NCBI RefSeq assembly: GCF_003846175.1 | Contig: NZ_ML123049.1 | Location: forward strand, 488,792-552,791 | Length of the DNA: 64,000 nucleotides | Direction: 5' to 3' | Origin: Streptomyces sp. ADI95-17 | GTDB lineage: Bacteria; Actinomycetota; Actinomycetes; Streptomycetales; Streptomycetaceae | Shown: piece by piece, positions 40,999 to 49,816 of the stretch | Layout of the letters: each line of letters opens with the position of its first letter | Numbering within the stretch: the stretch's first letter is position 1 | Position numbers and translations under genes: made by a program | The notes under the pieces: generated by a model | Told to the model about the DNA's origin: nothing | Databases searched by the model: none | Seen by the model: the letters and a program-made list of their open reading frames with translations, nothing else

Positions 40999-41014
40999 AG
41001 ACGTAAGATGTCCT
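40999..41014. promoter_or_regulatory. Predicted GntR operator, copy 1 (nan operon / GntR 1)
   Basis: AGACGTAAGATGTCCT at 40999-41014 lies between the divergent nanA (starts 40896) and GntR (starts 41084) genes. It matches 15 of 16 bases of the copy at 49709-49724. This is the expected place for an operator of a FadR/NanR-type repressor. Confidence 0.75.
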
Positions 41015-41083
41015 ATGTCCGGCTCACCTTAAACAGATGCTCCTGCGAACGGTCAAGGGGCAATCGCACCTCGGGAGGTCGTT

Positions 41084-41782
41084 GTGTCGCGCCCCACCAT
41101 GGCTCAGGACATAGAGCGCCGGGTCAAGGAACTGATCCTGGAACGCAGGCTCGCCCCCGGCGACGCACTGCCCACCGAGACCGAGCTGATGGATCTCTTC
41201 GGGGCCGGCCGGGTCTCGGTGCGCGAGGCCCTCAAGGCACTCCAGGCCGTCAACGTCGTGGAGATCCGCCGGGGCTTCGGGACCTTCGTCGGCTCGCTCT
41301 CGCTGTCCCCCTTCGCCGAGGGGCTCGCCTTCCGCGCCGCGGTCCGTCACCGGCAGGGCGAACCGGGCCTCTTCGAGCTGATGAAGGTCCGGGAGGCACT
41401 GGAGGCCGGTCTGGTCGGCGCCGTCACGGCCGGCATCCCCGACGAGGACCTCGACGTGCTGCGCGGTCTGGTCGCGAAGATGGAGCGCGAGGCCCGTGAC
41501 GGCGGCCGGGTCGCACGCTCCACCGACCGCGCCTTCCATCTCGCGCTCTACGCCTCGCTCGACAACCACCTGCTCAGCGAGGTGCTCGACGCGTTCTGGG
41601 CGGCCATGGACCGGGTGCGAGAGGACCTCGACGACGGCCATCAGGACCCGGTGGCCACCTGCGCCCAGCACCGCGAGATCGTCGAGGCGGTCGCCGCGGC
41701 CGACGGCGAACGAGCGGCCCGCGCCATGCGCACCCACTTCGACGGCATCCGCACCCGCCTCGAACCGTCGCCCCTCGGGTAG
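41084..41782 (+). CDS. GntR family regulator (FadR/FCD type) 1, NanR-like
   Basis: A 232-residue regulator. The N-terminal winged helix-turn-helix is RRVKELILERRLAPGDALP, ETELMDLFGAGRVSVREAL and VEIRRGFGTFVG. The C-terminal all-helical FCD domain contains the metal-binding Asp/His pattern (DRAFHLALYAS and AQHREIVEAV). GTG 41084 has GGGAGG at good spacing. It is divergent from the nan operon and probably represses it until sialate or ManNAc-6-P is present. A paralogue is at 49817. Confidence 0.9.
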   Translation: MSRPTMAQDIERRVKELILERRLAPGDALPTETELMDLFGAGRVSVREALKALQAVNVVEIRRGFGTFVGSLSLSPFAEGLAFRAAVRHRQGEPGLFELMKVREALEAGLVGAVTAGIPDEDLDVLRGLVAKMEREARDGGRVARSTDRAFHLALYASLDNHLLSEVLDAFWAAMDRVREDLDDGHQDPVATCAQHREIVEAVAAADGERAARAMRTHFDGIRTRLEPSPLG

Positions 41783-41837
41783 CCGGGCGCGCCCGGCCGG
41801 GAGCCCTCGCCGGACCCGCAACCGTTCCTGGCCCCGT

Positions 41838-41855
41838 GGGCGGGCGTGCCCGCCC
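41838..41855. terminator. Bidirectional hairpin between GntR 1 and TetR
   Basis: GGGCGGGC at 41838-41845 and GCCCGCCC at 41848-41855 with GT between. It lies between two convergent genes. Confidence 0.6.
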
Positions 41856-41860
41856 GCTTC

Positions 41861-42451
41861 TCACCGCCCCGGCGTCGCCCCGGTGATCGCGGTGACGGCC
41901 ATCCGTACCGCCCGGTCCGTCACTGCCCCGGAGTCGTCGCCGTTCTCGATCGCCGTTGTCGCCGCGTTGACGATTCCCTGGAGGAGCAGCGCCGTGCGTC
42001 GCGGGTCCTCCTCGCCCAGCTCGGTCAGCGCGCCGATCAGCGGGGTGAGCAGCTCCCGGTGCGCCCGCACCGCGCTCTCCCGCACCACCGCCTCGTCCCG
42101 GACGCCGGCCAGTGCCCGGGCGATCCGGTGCTCTCCGCCGCGCACCAGCTCCAGCTGGGACGACACATAGGCGGCGATCTTCTCCTCGGGCGTGCCGGCC
42201 GCCGACATGCCCGCACGGATGGCGTCCGTCCAGCGGGGCATCGCGTCCTCGACGACCGCGGCGAGCAGTTCGGGGCGGCCGGGGAAGTACTTGTACAGGC
42301 TGTTGCGGGCGAGGCCCGTCGCCCTGGCGACCGCGGTGAAGGTCACGGCCTCGGCGTCGCCGCCCTCCAGCAGTTCACGCGCCGCCCGCACCAGGGCCAG
42401 CCGCTGCTGGGCGTGGTGCTCGGCGACGGTGGCGGCATTGATCCTGGGCAC
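41861..42451 (-). CDS. TetR family regulator of the adjacent ABC exporter
   Basis: A 196-residue regulator: HTH in LVRAARELLEGGDAEAV, TFTAVARATGLARNSLYKYF, then a C-terminal ligand domain. GTG 42451 begins 114 bases from the divergent ABC permease. Two 29-bp-spaced copies of a dyad in the intervening DNA are the likely binding site, so it is expected to repress the exporter. Confidence 0.9.
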   Translation of the reverse strand: MPRINAATVAEHHAQQRLALVRAARELLEGGDAEAVTFTAVARATGLARNSLYKYFPGRPELLAAVVEDAMPRWTDAIRAGMSAAGTPEEKIAAYVSSQLELVRGGEHRIARALAGVRDEAVVRESAVRAHRELLTPLIGALTELGEEDPRRTALLLQGIVNAATTAIENGDDSGAVTDRAVRMAVTAITGATPGR

Positions 42452-42489
42452 CGGCCCAGTCTAGAAGCCCGGCGCACTTCCGACCCCAC

Positions 42490-42536
42490 TTGGCGACGCG
42501 GCGTCCCCATCATCTATGTTGGCGACGCACCGTCCC
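42490..42536. promoter_or_regulatory. Two direct TetR-type boxes
   Basis: TTGGCGACGCGGCGTCCCC at 42490-42508 and TTGGCGACGCACCGTCCC at 42519-42536, 29 bases apart. Each has an internal dyad (GACGC-G-GCGTC; GACG-CAC-CGTC). They lie between the divergent TetR and ABC permease genes. Confidence 0.75.
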
Positions 42537-42564
42537 TAACATCGATCCATCGAAGGGAACCACC

Positions 42565-43689
42565 GTGTTCCTCGCTCTGCTGGAGCTGCGCGCCGCCCGA
42601 GGGCGCTTTCTGCTCATGGGGTCCGTCGTGGTGCTCGTCGCCGCACTCGTCGGCATCGTCTCCGGCTTCACCACCGGCCTGGGTGACGACACCATCTCCG
42701 CGCTGCGCCGCCTCCCGGCCGCGCAGCTGGTCTTCTCCTCGGACGCCCGGTCCGACCAGTTCGCCCGCAGTCTCCTCGACGAGAAGACCGCCGCCGCCTG
42801 GCGCGCGGACGCGGACACCGAAACGACCCCGCTGGGTGTCGCCATCACCCGCGGCACGACGAACCGCGGCGCCGAGGTCGACCTCGCCGCCTTCGGCGTC
42901 GAGCCCGGCTCCTTCCTCAACCCCTCGGTCACCGACGGCGACGGCCTCACGGACGGGAAGCCGGACAGCATCGTGATGTCCGCCGAACTCGCCGACGAGG
43001 GCGTACGCGTCGGCGACACCCTGATCATCGACCGGCTCGGCATCCAACTGCGCGTCGTCGGGCTGACCGAGCGCTCCGCCTACGGCCATGTGCCCGTCGC
43101 CTACGTCCCGCTGAAGACCTGGCAGCGCATCCGCTTCAGCACCCCGGGCGCCCCGGCGTCCGCCGCCGCCACGATCCCCGACCAGTTCAGCGCCCTGGCC
43201 CTGCGCACCCCGCCGGCCAAGACCTCGGCCGCCACCCTCGACGCGCGGCACTCCACCACCACCCTCACCAAGGAGAAGGTGTACGAGGCGGCCCCCGGCT
43301 ACACCGGCGAGCGCGTCACCATGAACTCGATCCAGATCTTCCTCTACCTGATCGCCCCGCTCGTGGTCGGCGCCTTCTTCGCCGTGTGGACCGTGCAGCG
43401 GCAGCCCGAACTCGCCCTGCTGCGCGCACTGGGCGCCTCCCGTCGGCGGCTCCTCGCCCACACCGTGCTCCAGGCGGCCCTGGTAGTCGTCCTCGGCACC
43501 GCGGCGGGCGCCGTGCTCGCCGGAGCGGTCGGGCTGCTGGTCGGTGAACAGGTGCCGTTCAGCCTGCCCGCCACCACCCTCGCCGGCACCATGTGCACCG
43601 TCGTCGCCGTCGGTCTCGCGGGCACCGTCCTGACCCTGCGCCGGGTCACCCGAGCCGACCCGCTGACCATGCTGGGAGCCAACCGATGA
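42565..43689 (+). CDS. ABC exporter permease, FtsX/MacB type
   Basis: A 374-residue membrane protein of the FtsX-like family: one N-terminal span (FLLMGSVVVLVAALVGIVSG), a large extracellular loop (residues about 45-235, ADARSDQFARSLLDEK onward) and three C-terminal spans (IFLYLIAPLVVGAFFAVWT, VLQAALVVVLGTAAGAVLAG, TMCTVVAVGLAGTVLTL). GTG 42565 follows GAAGGGA. It overlaps the ATPase gene as ATGA. Controlled by the divergent TetR; a role in export or envelope stress is likely. Confidence 0.88.
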   Translation: MFLALLELRAARGRFLLMGSVVVLVAALVGIVSGFTTGLGDDTISALRRLPAAQLVFSSDARSDQFARSLLDEKTAAAWRADADTETTPLGVAITRGTTNRGAEVDLAAFGVEPGSFLNPSVTDGDGLTDGKPDSIVMSAELADEGVRVGDTLIIDRLGIQLRVVGLTERSAYGHVPVAYVPLKTWQRIRFSTPGAPASAAATIPDQFSALALRTPPAKTSAATLDARHSTTTLTKEKVYEAAPGYTGERVTMNSIQIFLYLIAPLVVGAFFAVWTVQRQPELALLRALGASRRRLLAHTVLQAALVVVLGTAAGAVLAGAVGLLVGEQVPFSLPATTLAGTMCTVVAVGLAGTVLTLRRVTRADPLTMLGANR

Positions 43690-44378
43690 GCCTCGAACTG
43701 ACCGGTGTCACCGTCGAGTTCGGCAGTGCCGACGCCCGTACCACCGTCCTCGACGGCCTCGACGCCACCTTCGAACCCGGCCGCATGACGGCCCTCGTCG
43801 GCCCGTCGGGCTCCGGCAAGTCGACGCTGCTCGCCGTCGCGGGAGCGTTGCTGCGGCCCACCGCCGGGCAGGTACTGCTGGACGGCGAGGACCTCGCCGG
43901 GCTCAGCGACGCCCAGCGCGCCAGGGCCCGCCGGGAGCGGATCGGCTACATGTTCCAGAGCGGCAACCTGCTCTCCGGACTGACTGCCGTCGACCAGCTG
44001 CTCGCCGCCGTGTACATCGGCGGCCGACGCCCCCGCACGCACCGGACCCGAGCCGAGGAGGCACTGACCCGGGTGGGCCTCGGCCACCGCCTGCGCCACC
44101 GCCCCGAACAGCTCTCCGGCGGCGAACGCCAGCGGGTCGCCCTGGCCCGTGCGCTCTTCCTCTCCCCGAAGCTGCTGCTGATCGACGAACCGACGGCGGC
44201 CGTCGACCGCTCGCAGGCCGGTGAACTGGCCGCGCTCCTCGCCGGACGCACCCGCCAGGACGACTGCGTCACGGTCGTCGCCACGCACGACCCGGCCGTC
44301 GCGGAGGCCGCCGACCGGGTCGTGGACATGGCCGAACTGGCCGCCGACGCGACCCGGTCCGCACCGCCCGGCCGCTGA
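43686..44378 (+). CDS. ABC exporter ATPase, LolD/MacB type
   Basis: A 230-residue ATPase: Walker A VGPSGSGKSTLL, signature LSGGERQRVALARAL, Walker B LLLIDEPTAAVD, switch VVATHDPAVAE. The Q-loop YMFQSGNLLSGLTAVDQLL fits FtsE/LolD-like ATPases pairing with FtsX-type permeases. It starts inside the permease stop and completes the exporter. Confidence 0.92.
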   Translation: MSLELTGVTVEFGSADARTTVLDGLDATFEPGRMTALVGPSGSGKSTLLAVAGALLRPTAGQVLLDGEDLAGLSDAQRARARRERIGYMFQSGNLLSGLTAVDQLLAAVYIGGRRPRTHRTRAEEALTRVGLGHRLRHRPEQLSGGERQRVALARALFLSPKLLLIDEPTAAVDRSQAGELAALLAGRTRQDDCVTVVATHDPAVAEAADRVVDMAELAADATRSAPPGR

Positions 44379-44436
44379 ACCCGCCATCTACCGCTGCGGC
44401 TGACCCCGCCTCTTGCCGCTGCCGCTGAACCCGCCG

Positions 44437-45630
44437 TCACCGCTGTCGCCGGACGCTGCCGTACAGATAGCTGTCGTCGCCGTCCAGCGCGGCACGGCTC
44501 AGCGCCGCCACCTCGGCGGGCCCCATCGCCGGCCAGTCGGGCGCGTTCTCGACCAGCGCACGCCCCAGCCTGCGGCCGAGGCCGACCAGGCGGGCCCCCT
44601 CGGCGGAACGCTCGTCCGCGTACCGGTGCAGGGCCTCGGCCGCCGAGGCGGAGGCGCGCAGCGACCGCTCCAGACACAGCGCGTCCTGGAGCGCCTTGAC
44701 CGCCCCGCTCGCGGTGTGCGGCCGGGTCACGCTCGCCGCGTCGCCGGCCAGCAGGAAGGGGGGTTCCGCCGCCCGGGGCACCACGAAGTCGGCCACCGGG
44801 TGGAGCGCCTGGGAGGTGTGCTCGCCCCGGGCGACGATGTCGGCCCACTCGGCGGGGAAGTGCTCCTCGGCGATGTCCCGCACGTACGCGGCGGAGACCG
44901 GGGCGTCCGGCGCCGTTCCGGCGTGCGGGGGAGAGGCGTAGACGGCGTACGCCAGCAGCCGGGAACCCGTGGACGCTCCCGGGATCAGATAGAAGACACC
45001 GTGCCCGCCGGGGAAGCCCAGGGTGACCCAGGAGCTCTCCAGCAGTTCCAGTTGCGCCGGATGGTCACGCAGGGCGGCGGCCGGGATCGTGCCCCGCCAG
45101 ACCAGATACCCGGCGGGAACCGGCCGCACCTCGGGTGCGACCAGCTCGCGGGTGACTGACCGGTGCCCGTCCGCCCCGACGACGAGGTCGTACTCCCGCT
45201 CGCCGGCCGCGGTACGGATCACGGCACCGCCCGAGGCCGTATGCCCGACAGAGGCGACGGGCCGCCCGCGGTGGTAGGCGCCGCTCCCGGCGTTGGCGCG
45301 CAACGCCCGCCACAGCAGCCCCCAGTTGCACGGCGCCACCGGGGCCTGCTGCCGGGCCAGTTCACGCGCCGACCGCCGCCCCGGTGCCCGTGCCAGCCAG
45401 ACCCGGGTGGCGACCGGGGTCGTCGGCATGTCCGCGCCCAGATACCCGCCCGCGACCAGCTCCCGGTGGAGCGGCGGCGGGATGACGATGCCGAACCCCC
45501 GGTCCTGCAACTCGCCGTCGCTGCGCTCGTGGACGGTGACGTCCGCCCCCGCCCGCGCCCCCGCGATCGCCATCGCGCAGCCGGCGATGCTGCCGCCGAC
45601 CACCCCGATGCGTAAGCCTGTCACTGCCAC
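44437..45630 (-). CDS. FAD-dependent monooxygenase with an early TTA codon
   Basis: A 397-residue class A flavin hydroxylase: FAD motif VGGSIAGCAMAIAGARAGADV, DG motif LVVGADGHRSVTREL, GD motif FLLAGDAASVTRPHTASGAVKA. Tyr/Trp-rich substrate region VTLGFPGGHGVFYLIPG. GTG 45630 follows AGGTGG; a second GTG at 45624 is possible. Codon 6 (bases 45615-45613) is TTA, the rare leucine codon whose tRNA is made mainly in developing Streptomyces, so this gene is a candidate for bldA-dependent expression. Substrate unknown. Confidence 0.85.
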   Translation of the reverse strand: MAVTGLRIGVVGGSIAGCAMAIAGARAGADVTVHERSDGELQDRGFGIVIPPPLHRELVAGGYLGADMPTTPVATRVWLARAPGRRSARELARQQAPVAPCNWGLLWRALRANAGSGAYHRGRPVASVGHTASGGAVIRTAAGEREYDLVVGADGHRSVTRELVAPEVRPVPAGYLVWRGTIPAAALRDHPAQLELLESSWVTLGFPGGHGVFYLIPGASTGSRLLAYAVYASPPHAGTAPDAPVSAAYVRDIAEEHFPAEWADIVARGEHTSQALHPVADFVVPRAAEPPFLLAGDAASVTRPHTASGAVKALQDALCLERSLRASASAAEALHRYADERSAEGARLVGLGRRLGRALVENAPDWPAMGPAEVAALSRAALDGDDSYLYGSVRRQR

Positions 45631-45652
45631 CGCGTTACCACCTGTTCTGACG

Positions 45653-45727
45653 CTCCGGGAGGTGCTGAACGCCCTCATCGTCGCACCCGGTCCGGCGCGG
45701 GACGGGGACACGCGGCACCTCCCGGAG
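45653..45727. terminator. Long-loop inverted repeat after the sialidase
   Basis: CTCCGGGAGGTGC at 45653-45665 is exactly complementary to GCACCTCCCGGAG at 45715-45727. The 49-base loop is longer than usual for a terminator. It lies in the gap between the sialidase stop and the monooxygenase start. Confidence 0.5.
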
Positions 45728-45737
45728 GTGCGGCGCG

Positions 45738-47177
45738 CTACGGAGCCACGGTCACCGTCGCGCTGCCGGACGCCTGCCTGCCGTTCGCCCGGTACGTGGC
45801 GGTGAGCGTGACATCTCCCGAGGCGCCCGCGGCGACCGTCACCGGGACCTTCACATCGGCCCCCTGGCCCGGGTTGAGCGCCGGGACGACGACCTGGCGC
45901 GTCGTCCATCCGCCGGGCACCGTGAGATCCATGGTGCCCCGGTCACGGCGCACGTCCATCCGGTTGACCACCCGCACCGTCACCTCGGCGGCGCTGCCTG
46001 CCGTCAGTGTCGTGGGCGGGGTGATCGTGATGTCGGCGCAGGTGCCGCCGAGCCACTTCAGGTCGAAGGACGAGTAGGTGATGTGCTGGTAGTCGGCCCG
46101 CTCGTAGAGGAGCCCGAGGCGGCCGTCCGCGAGCCGGGTCAGTGTCGAGTAGGCCGCGGCGCCCGGGTCGACGACCTTCCGGATCGGCCAGGTCCTCCCG
46201 TTGTCGCAGGACATCTTCACCGTGAGGTTGCGCCGCGCGGAGGCGTCCTCCGTGTTGCTGAACAGCAGCCAGGACGACTGCGGGTCGGACGGCGCGGCAT
46301 CGGGTGCGTACCGCATCACCGAGGCGTTGTTCGCCGGATCGGTGAGCCGGGTGTCCTTGGTGAACGGGGTGTAGTTGACCCCGCCGTCGGTGGAGTACGC
46401 GATCGTCCGGTACGGCTTCGAACGGTTGTTGAGCATGACCCTGCCGTCGGACAGCTCGACGGTCTTGTTCTCGTCACCGCCGGGACCGACCGGATTGCCC
46501 ATCTTCCACGTCTCGCCGTGGTCGTCGCTGTAGGCGCTGGCCGCGTAGTTGGCGCCGTTGACGCGGACGGCGTACTGCTGGATCAGCCGGCCCTCGTACG
46601 GGCCCCGGCGCAGCTGGATGCCCTCGCCGGAGGCCGCGAACATGCCCGCCCAGGCGGGGTTCTTGATCTGCTTGGTGATACGGCGATGGGTCCAGGTCAC
46701 CCCGTCGTCGTCGGAGTAGCTGTAGTCGGCCTGGAGGACATCGGGGTCGTTCTCGTCGTTGCCGGTGCCCGAACCGAAGAAGCCCTGGTTCACCGAGGCC
46801 GCGTAGAACAGGAAGATCCGGCCGGTGGTGCGGTCCACGAGCAGGCTCGGGTCGCCGTAGCCCTTGGGCGCGGCGTCCTTGCGGACCACCTGCTGCGGCT
46901 GCCATGTCACACCGTTGTCCGTGCTGCGGCGCAGCACGATGGAGATGTTGCCCGGCAGGTCGCCGAGGGTGGGACGGGCGTCGTAGGCCGCGAGCACCGT
47001 GCCCTTGACCGAGGTGGTGAGCGCCGGGATGCGGTAGTGGGGCGAGCCCACTCCGTCGACGGTCAGGTCCTGCGAGGTCAGCTGACCGGGGGCGGGTGAG
47101 GCGGCCTGGGCGCTGCCGGTCGCGGTGACCACCAGCATGGCGGCGCTGAGCAGGGCGACGGAGACTTTTCGCTGCAT
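45738..47177 (-). CDS. Secreted sialidase (GH33, BNR repeats)
   Basis: A 479-residue exo-alpha-sialidase that releases terminal sialic acid from glycans. The signal peptide covers residues 1-25 (VSVALLSAAMLVVTATGSAQA). The six-bladed propeller begins with the sialidase YRIP motif (PHYRIPALTTSVKGTVLAAYD) that supplies the first arginine of the triad; Asp boxes are STDNGVTW, SDDDGVTW, SDDHGETW, STDGGVNY and SCDNGRTW. Acid/base and nucleophile Glu/Tyr candidates are in GDPSLLVD, ENKTVEL and LYERADY. The C-terminal 95 residues form an NEW3-like beta-sandwich (GSAAEVTVRVVNRMD). It makes free sialate for NanT and the ABC importer. Confidence 0.94.
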   Translation of the reverse strand: MQRKVSVALLSAAMLVVTATGSAQAASPAPGQLTSQDLTVDGVGSPHYRIPALTTSVKGTVLAAYDARPTLGDLPGNISIVLRRSTDNGVTWQPQQVVRKDAAPKGYGDPSLLVDRTTGRIFLFYAASVNQGFFGSGTGNDENDPDVLQADYSYSDDDGVTWTHRRITKQIKNPAWAGMFAASGEGIQLRRGPYEGRLIQQYAVRVNGANYAASAYSDDHGETWKMGNPVGPGGDENKTVELSDGRVMLNNRSKPYRTIAYSTDGGVNYTPFTKDTRLTDPANNASVMRYAPDAAPSDPQSSWLLFSNTEDASARRNLTVKMSCDNGRTWPIRKVVDPGAAAYSTLTRLADGRLGLLYERADYQHITYSSFDLKWLGGTCADITITPPTTLTAGSAAEVTVRVVNRMDVRRDRGTMDLTVPGGWTTRQVVVPALNPGQGADVKVPVTVAAGASGDVTLTATYRANGRQASGSATVTVAP

Positions 47178-47319
47178 GGACGATCTCTCTTCTCGGAAGG
47201 GGGATGTGCTTCTTGGAAGGGAAGGTGCTTCTCGCGAGGGGCGGCGCCCCTCGCAAGGCCGGGCCGGGCCCGGCGGGGCCGGGGACCGGGTGCGGGCCGG
47301 TGCGGACTCGGGCGCGCCG

Positions 47320-48618
47320 CTACGGGACGCGCAGCGAGCAGACCCGGCTGCCGGGGTCGAAGACCCGCAAGTCCTTGATCATCTTCAGTGCGAGGCGGTG
47401 GTGGCCCCGCTCGTCCGGGTGGAGCCCGTCATTGAGCAGCGACAGCGGGACCTGGCCGCCGTTGCCGTTCAGCCAGTCGTCGTAGTGGTCGACGAACACC
47501 ACGTTCTGCGCCGCCGCGACCTCGCCCATCACCTGCGCGTACCGCGAAAGTCCCACCCGGCCGGGCCACTTCGCCGGATCGACCGGGTTGGGCGACTGGA
47601 GCACCGGCACCGGCGAGCCGGGCAGCGCCCGCACCGAGCCGACGAGCGAGACGAGGTTGGCCCGGTAGGCCTCCGGGCCGAGGCCGGACGTCGCGATGTC
47701 GTTCGTACCGATCATGATCGACACCACCCGCGGCGAGAAGGCGGTGACCCGCTCCCCGAACCGGGCGACGAGTTCGGCACTGGTGGCGCCGCTCACGCCG
47801 GAATCGATCACGAAGTCACGGTTCTTCGGCTTGCCCAGCTCCCAGCGGACCCGTTCCGTCCAGTGCTCCGGATAGCTGCGCCACCCGTTGGTGTGCAGGG
47901 CGCCATGGGTGATGCTGTCACCGGTGACGACCCAGGTGGCGGGCGTGTCGCTGTTCAGGACCGTGGAGATCCGGCCCAGATCGGCGAGGTCGGGACGGGG
48001 GCTGTGCGCGACCAGTTCGGCCTCGCCCAGCACCCGGTCCCAGACCGCGGCCCGCTCGATGGTGCCGGTGCAGAACCATTCGCCCCCTGGGTGGTCGCTG
48101 TCGAGATTGCCGCCGAGAGCGAGTGAGTCCAGCCCGGAGACATCGGCGAAGAAGAAGTGCCTCGACGTCTCGAACACGGTGCGTCCGCCGGCGTGGAGCC
48201 GGGTGCCGGAGGAGTCGACGGTGACGGCGACGGTATGAAGCAGACCGTCGTCGTAGCGTGTCCTGGTCATGACATTGACCAGCACCGCACCCTTCTCGCG
48301 CACGGAGAACCGAAGGGCGCCGCCGCTCAGGTTCAGAGTGATGTCGGAGGAGGGCCCGGTCGGATCGGAGGCGCTGAGCAGGGTCATCGCCTCGTTGTGG
48401 CTCGTGGTACGGAAGGTGACGAGGATGGTCCCCGCGGTGAGCGGGGCGAGTTCGCCGACCCTGTTCGACAGGTCGACGTACTCGCTGCCGTCCAGGTCCA
48501 CGGGGGTGTCGTGGTCCAGGAGCGGATCGCCGCCCGGAGCGGCGGCGAAGGCGTGGCCGCCGAACCGGGCGCTCAGGGCTGCCGCGCCGGCGGCGAGAAG
48601 CATGGATCGTCTGCGCAC
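47320..48618 (-). CDS. Secreted SGNH esterase with sialidase-type lectin domain
   Basis: A 432-residue exported protein with a twin-Arg-like start MRRRSMLLAAGAAAL. Residues about 30-200 form a laminin-G/concanavalin sandwich typical of the sialidase N-terminal domain (YVDLSNRVGELAPLTAGTI, ILVTFRTTSHNEAMTLLSAS). Residues about 210-430 are a SGNH hydrolase: nucleophile Ser in VTGDSITHGA, GTND in IMIGTNDIA, and the DxxH block LNDGLHPDERGHH. It likely removes O-acetyl groups from sialic acid before sialidase acts. GTG 48618 follows GGAGG. It is in the minus-strand run sialidase-esterase-CE7 esterase. Confidence 0.85.
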   Translation of the reverse strand: MRRRSMLLAAGAAALSARFGGHAFAAAPGGDPLLDHDTPVDLDGSEYVDLSNRVGELAPLTAGTILVTFRTTSHNEAMTLLSASDPTGPSSDITLNLSGGALRFSVREKGAVLVNVMTRTRYDDGLLHTVAVTVDSSGTRLHAGGRTVFETSRHFFFADVSGLDSLALGGNLDSDHPGGEWFCTGTIERAAVWDRVLGEAELVAHSPRPDLADLGRISTVLNSDTPATWVVTGDSITHGALHTNGWRSYPEHWTERVRWELGKPKNRDFVIDSGVSGATSAELVARFGERVTAFSPRVVSIMIGTNDIATSGLGPEAYRANLVSLVGSVRALPGSPVPVLQSPNPVDPAKWPGRVGLSRYAQVMGEVAAAQNVVFVDHYDDWLNGNGGQVPLSLLNDGLHPDERGHHRLALKMIKDLRVFDPGSRVCSLRVP

Positions 48619-48633
48619 GGAAGGTGCCTCCGG

Positions 48634-49641
48634 TCAGGAGTGGCCGGCCCGCCCCGACGGCGGGCCTGCGAACAGGGAACGCACCCAGGCCAGTTGCTCC
48701 CGCTGCTGATACGCCGTGCCGCCCTCGTGCCCGTTGAACTCGTAGACGCGTACGTCCTTGGGCCCCGCGTAGTGGTTGTACGCGGTGAAGCACGTGGAGG
48801 GCGGACAGATCTCGTCCATCATCGCGATCGAGAACAGCGCGGGAGCGGTGGCACGGGTGGCGAGCAGCGCCGCGTCGAAGTACGACAGGGTGGTGAACGC
48901 CGCCCCGGTGCGGTCGCGGTGGAGCTTCAGATACTCGGCGATCTCGGTGTACGGCGGCCGGCCCGCAATCTCCGCGCCGCGCCGGAAGTCGCAGAGGAAC
49001 GGCACATCCGGCATCACCCCGGCCAGCCCCGGCACCAGCCCCGACACCGCCAGGGCGATCCCGCCGCCCTGGCTGACCCCGGTCACGACGATCCGGTCCG
49101 GATCGATCGCCGGATGCTCGCGCACCGCCTCGACACAGCGCACCGCGTCGGTGAACACCCGCCGGTAGTAGTACGTTTCGGGGCTCTCGATGCCGCGGGT
49201 GAGGAAGCCGGGTACGGTGCCGGCCGCCCCGGCGTCCGTATCGGCGGTGGAACCGCCCGCGGCCGACCAGCCCTGGCCGCGGGTGTCCATGATCAGGTGT
49301 GCGTGACCGGCGGACGCCCAGAGCGTGTTCTCGTGCGCCAGGCCGCGCCCACGCCCGTACCCGAGGAACTCGACCACGCAGCCGAGGGGTTCGGCGGCCC
49401 CGGCCGGCAGGTGCAGCCAGCCGTGGACCGGACGTCCGGCGAAACCGGGCAATGTCACATCGTACGTATGGATCTGGGTGAGCCCGGTGTCCACGGGCGC
49501 GAACACCGGCTTCGGCACCGGACCTTCGGCGGCGGGCGCCTCGCTCAGGGTGCTCGACCAGAAGGCGTCGAAGCCGTCCGGAACCGGCAGTTCGGGCCGG
49601 TAGGCGCGGCAGTCCGCGAGCGAGAGGTCCGTCAACGGCAT
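48634..49641 (-). CDS. Acetyl esterase, CE7 (acetyl-xylan esterase type)
   Basis: A 335-residue alpha/beta hydrolase. Nucleophile Ser is in VVTGVSQGGGIALAV, Asp in AMMDEICPPSTCF, and His in FNGHEGGTAYQQR, the CE7 set. It has the CE7 start LSLADCRAYRPELPVPDGF and no signal peptide, so it acts inside the cell. It may deacetylate imported O-acetylated sialate or sugars. ATG 49641 lies 68 bases before the second operator copy. It opens the esterase-sialidase transcript. Confidence 0.9.
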   Translation of the reverse strand: MPLTDLSLADCRAYRPELPVPDGFDAFWSSTLSEAPAAEGPVPKPVFAPVDTGLTQIHTYDVTLPGFAGRPVHGWLHLPAGAAEPLGCVVEFLGYGRGRGLAHENTLWASAGHAHLIMDTRGQGWSAAGGSTADTDAGAAGTVPGFLTRGIESPETYYYRRVFTDAVRCVEAVREHPAIDPDRIVVTGVSQGGGIALAVSGLVPGLAGVMPDVPFLCDFRRGAEIAGRPPYTEIAEYLKLHRDRTGAAFTTLSYFDAALLATRATAPALFSIAMMDEICPPSTCFTAYNHYAGPKDVRVYEFNGHEGGTAYQQREQLAWVRSLFAGPPSGRAGHS

Positions 49642-49708
49642 GGAGGTGCCCTCCTGGGGAGCGCCGGGGTGTGAACACCGGGGTGTGAACGCCGGGCATC
49701 GAGACAGA

Positions 49709-49724
49709 AGACGTCAGATGTCCT
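49709..49724. promoter_or_regulatory. Predicted GntR operator, copy 2 (esterase-sialidase operon)
   Basis: AGACGTCAGATGTCCT at 49709-49724, 68 bases upstream of the CE7 esterase start. It shares the 14-base core AGACGTCAGATGTC with copy 3. Confidence 0.75.
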
Positions 49725-49816
49725 GGCGGCACACGGACCCTAGGCAGTCATCGCGATGGCCGTCAAGGGCCCGGCCGGCGGATCACGGGCCGGGGCCGGT
49801 GGCACCGGTCCGCGGG

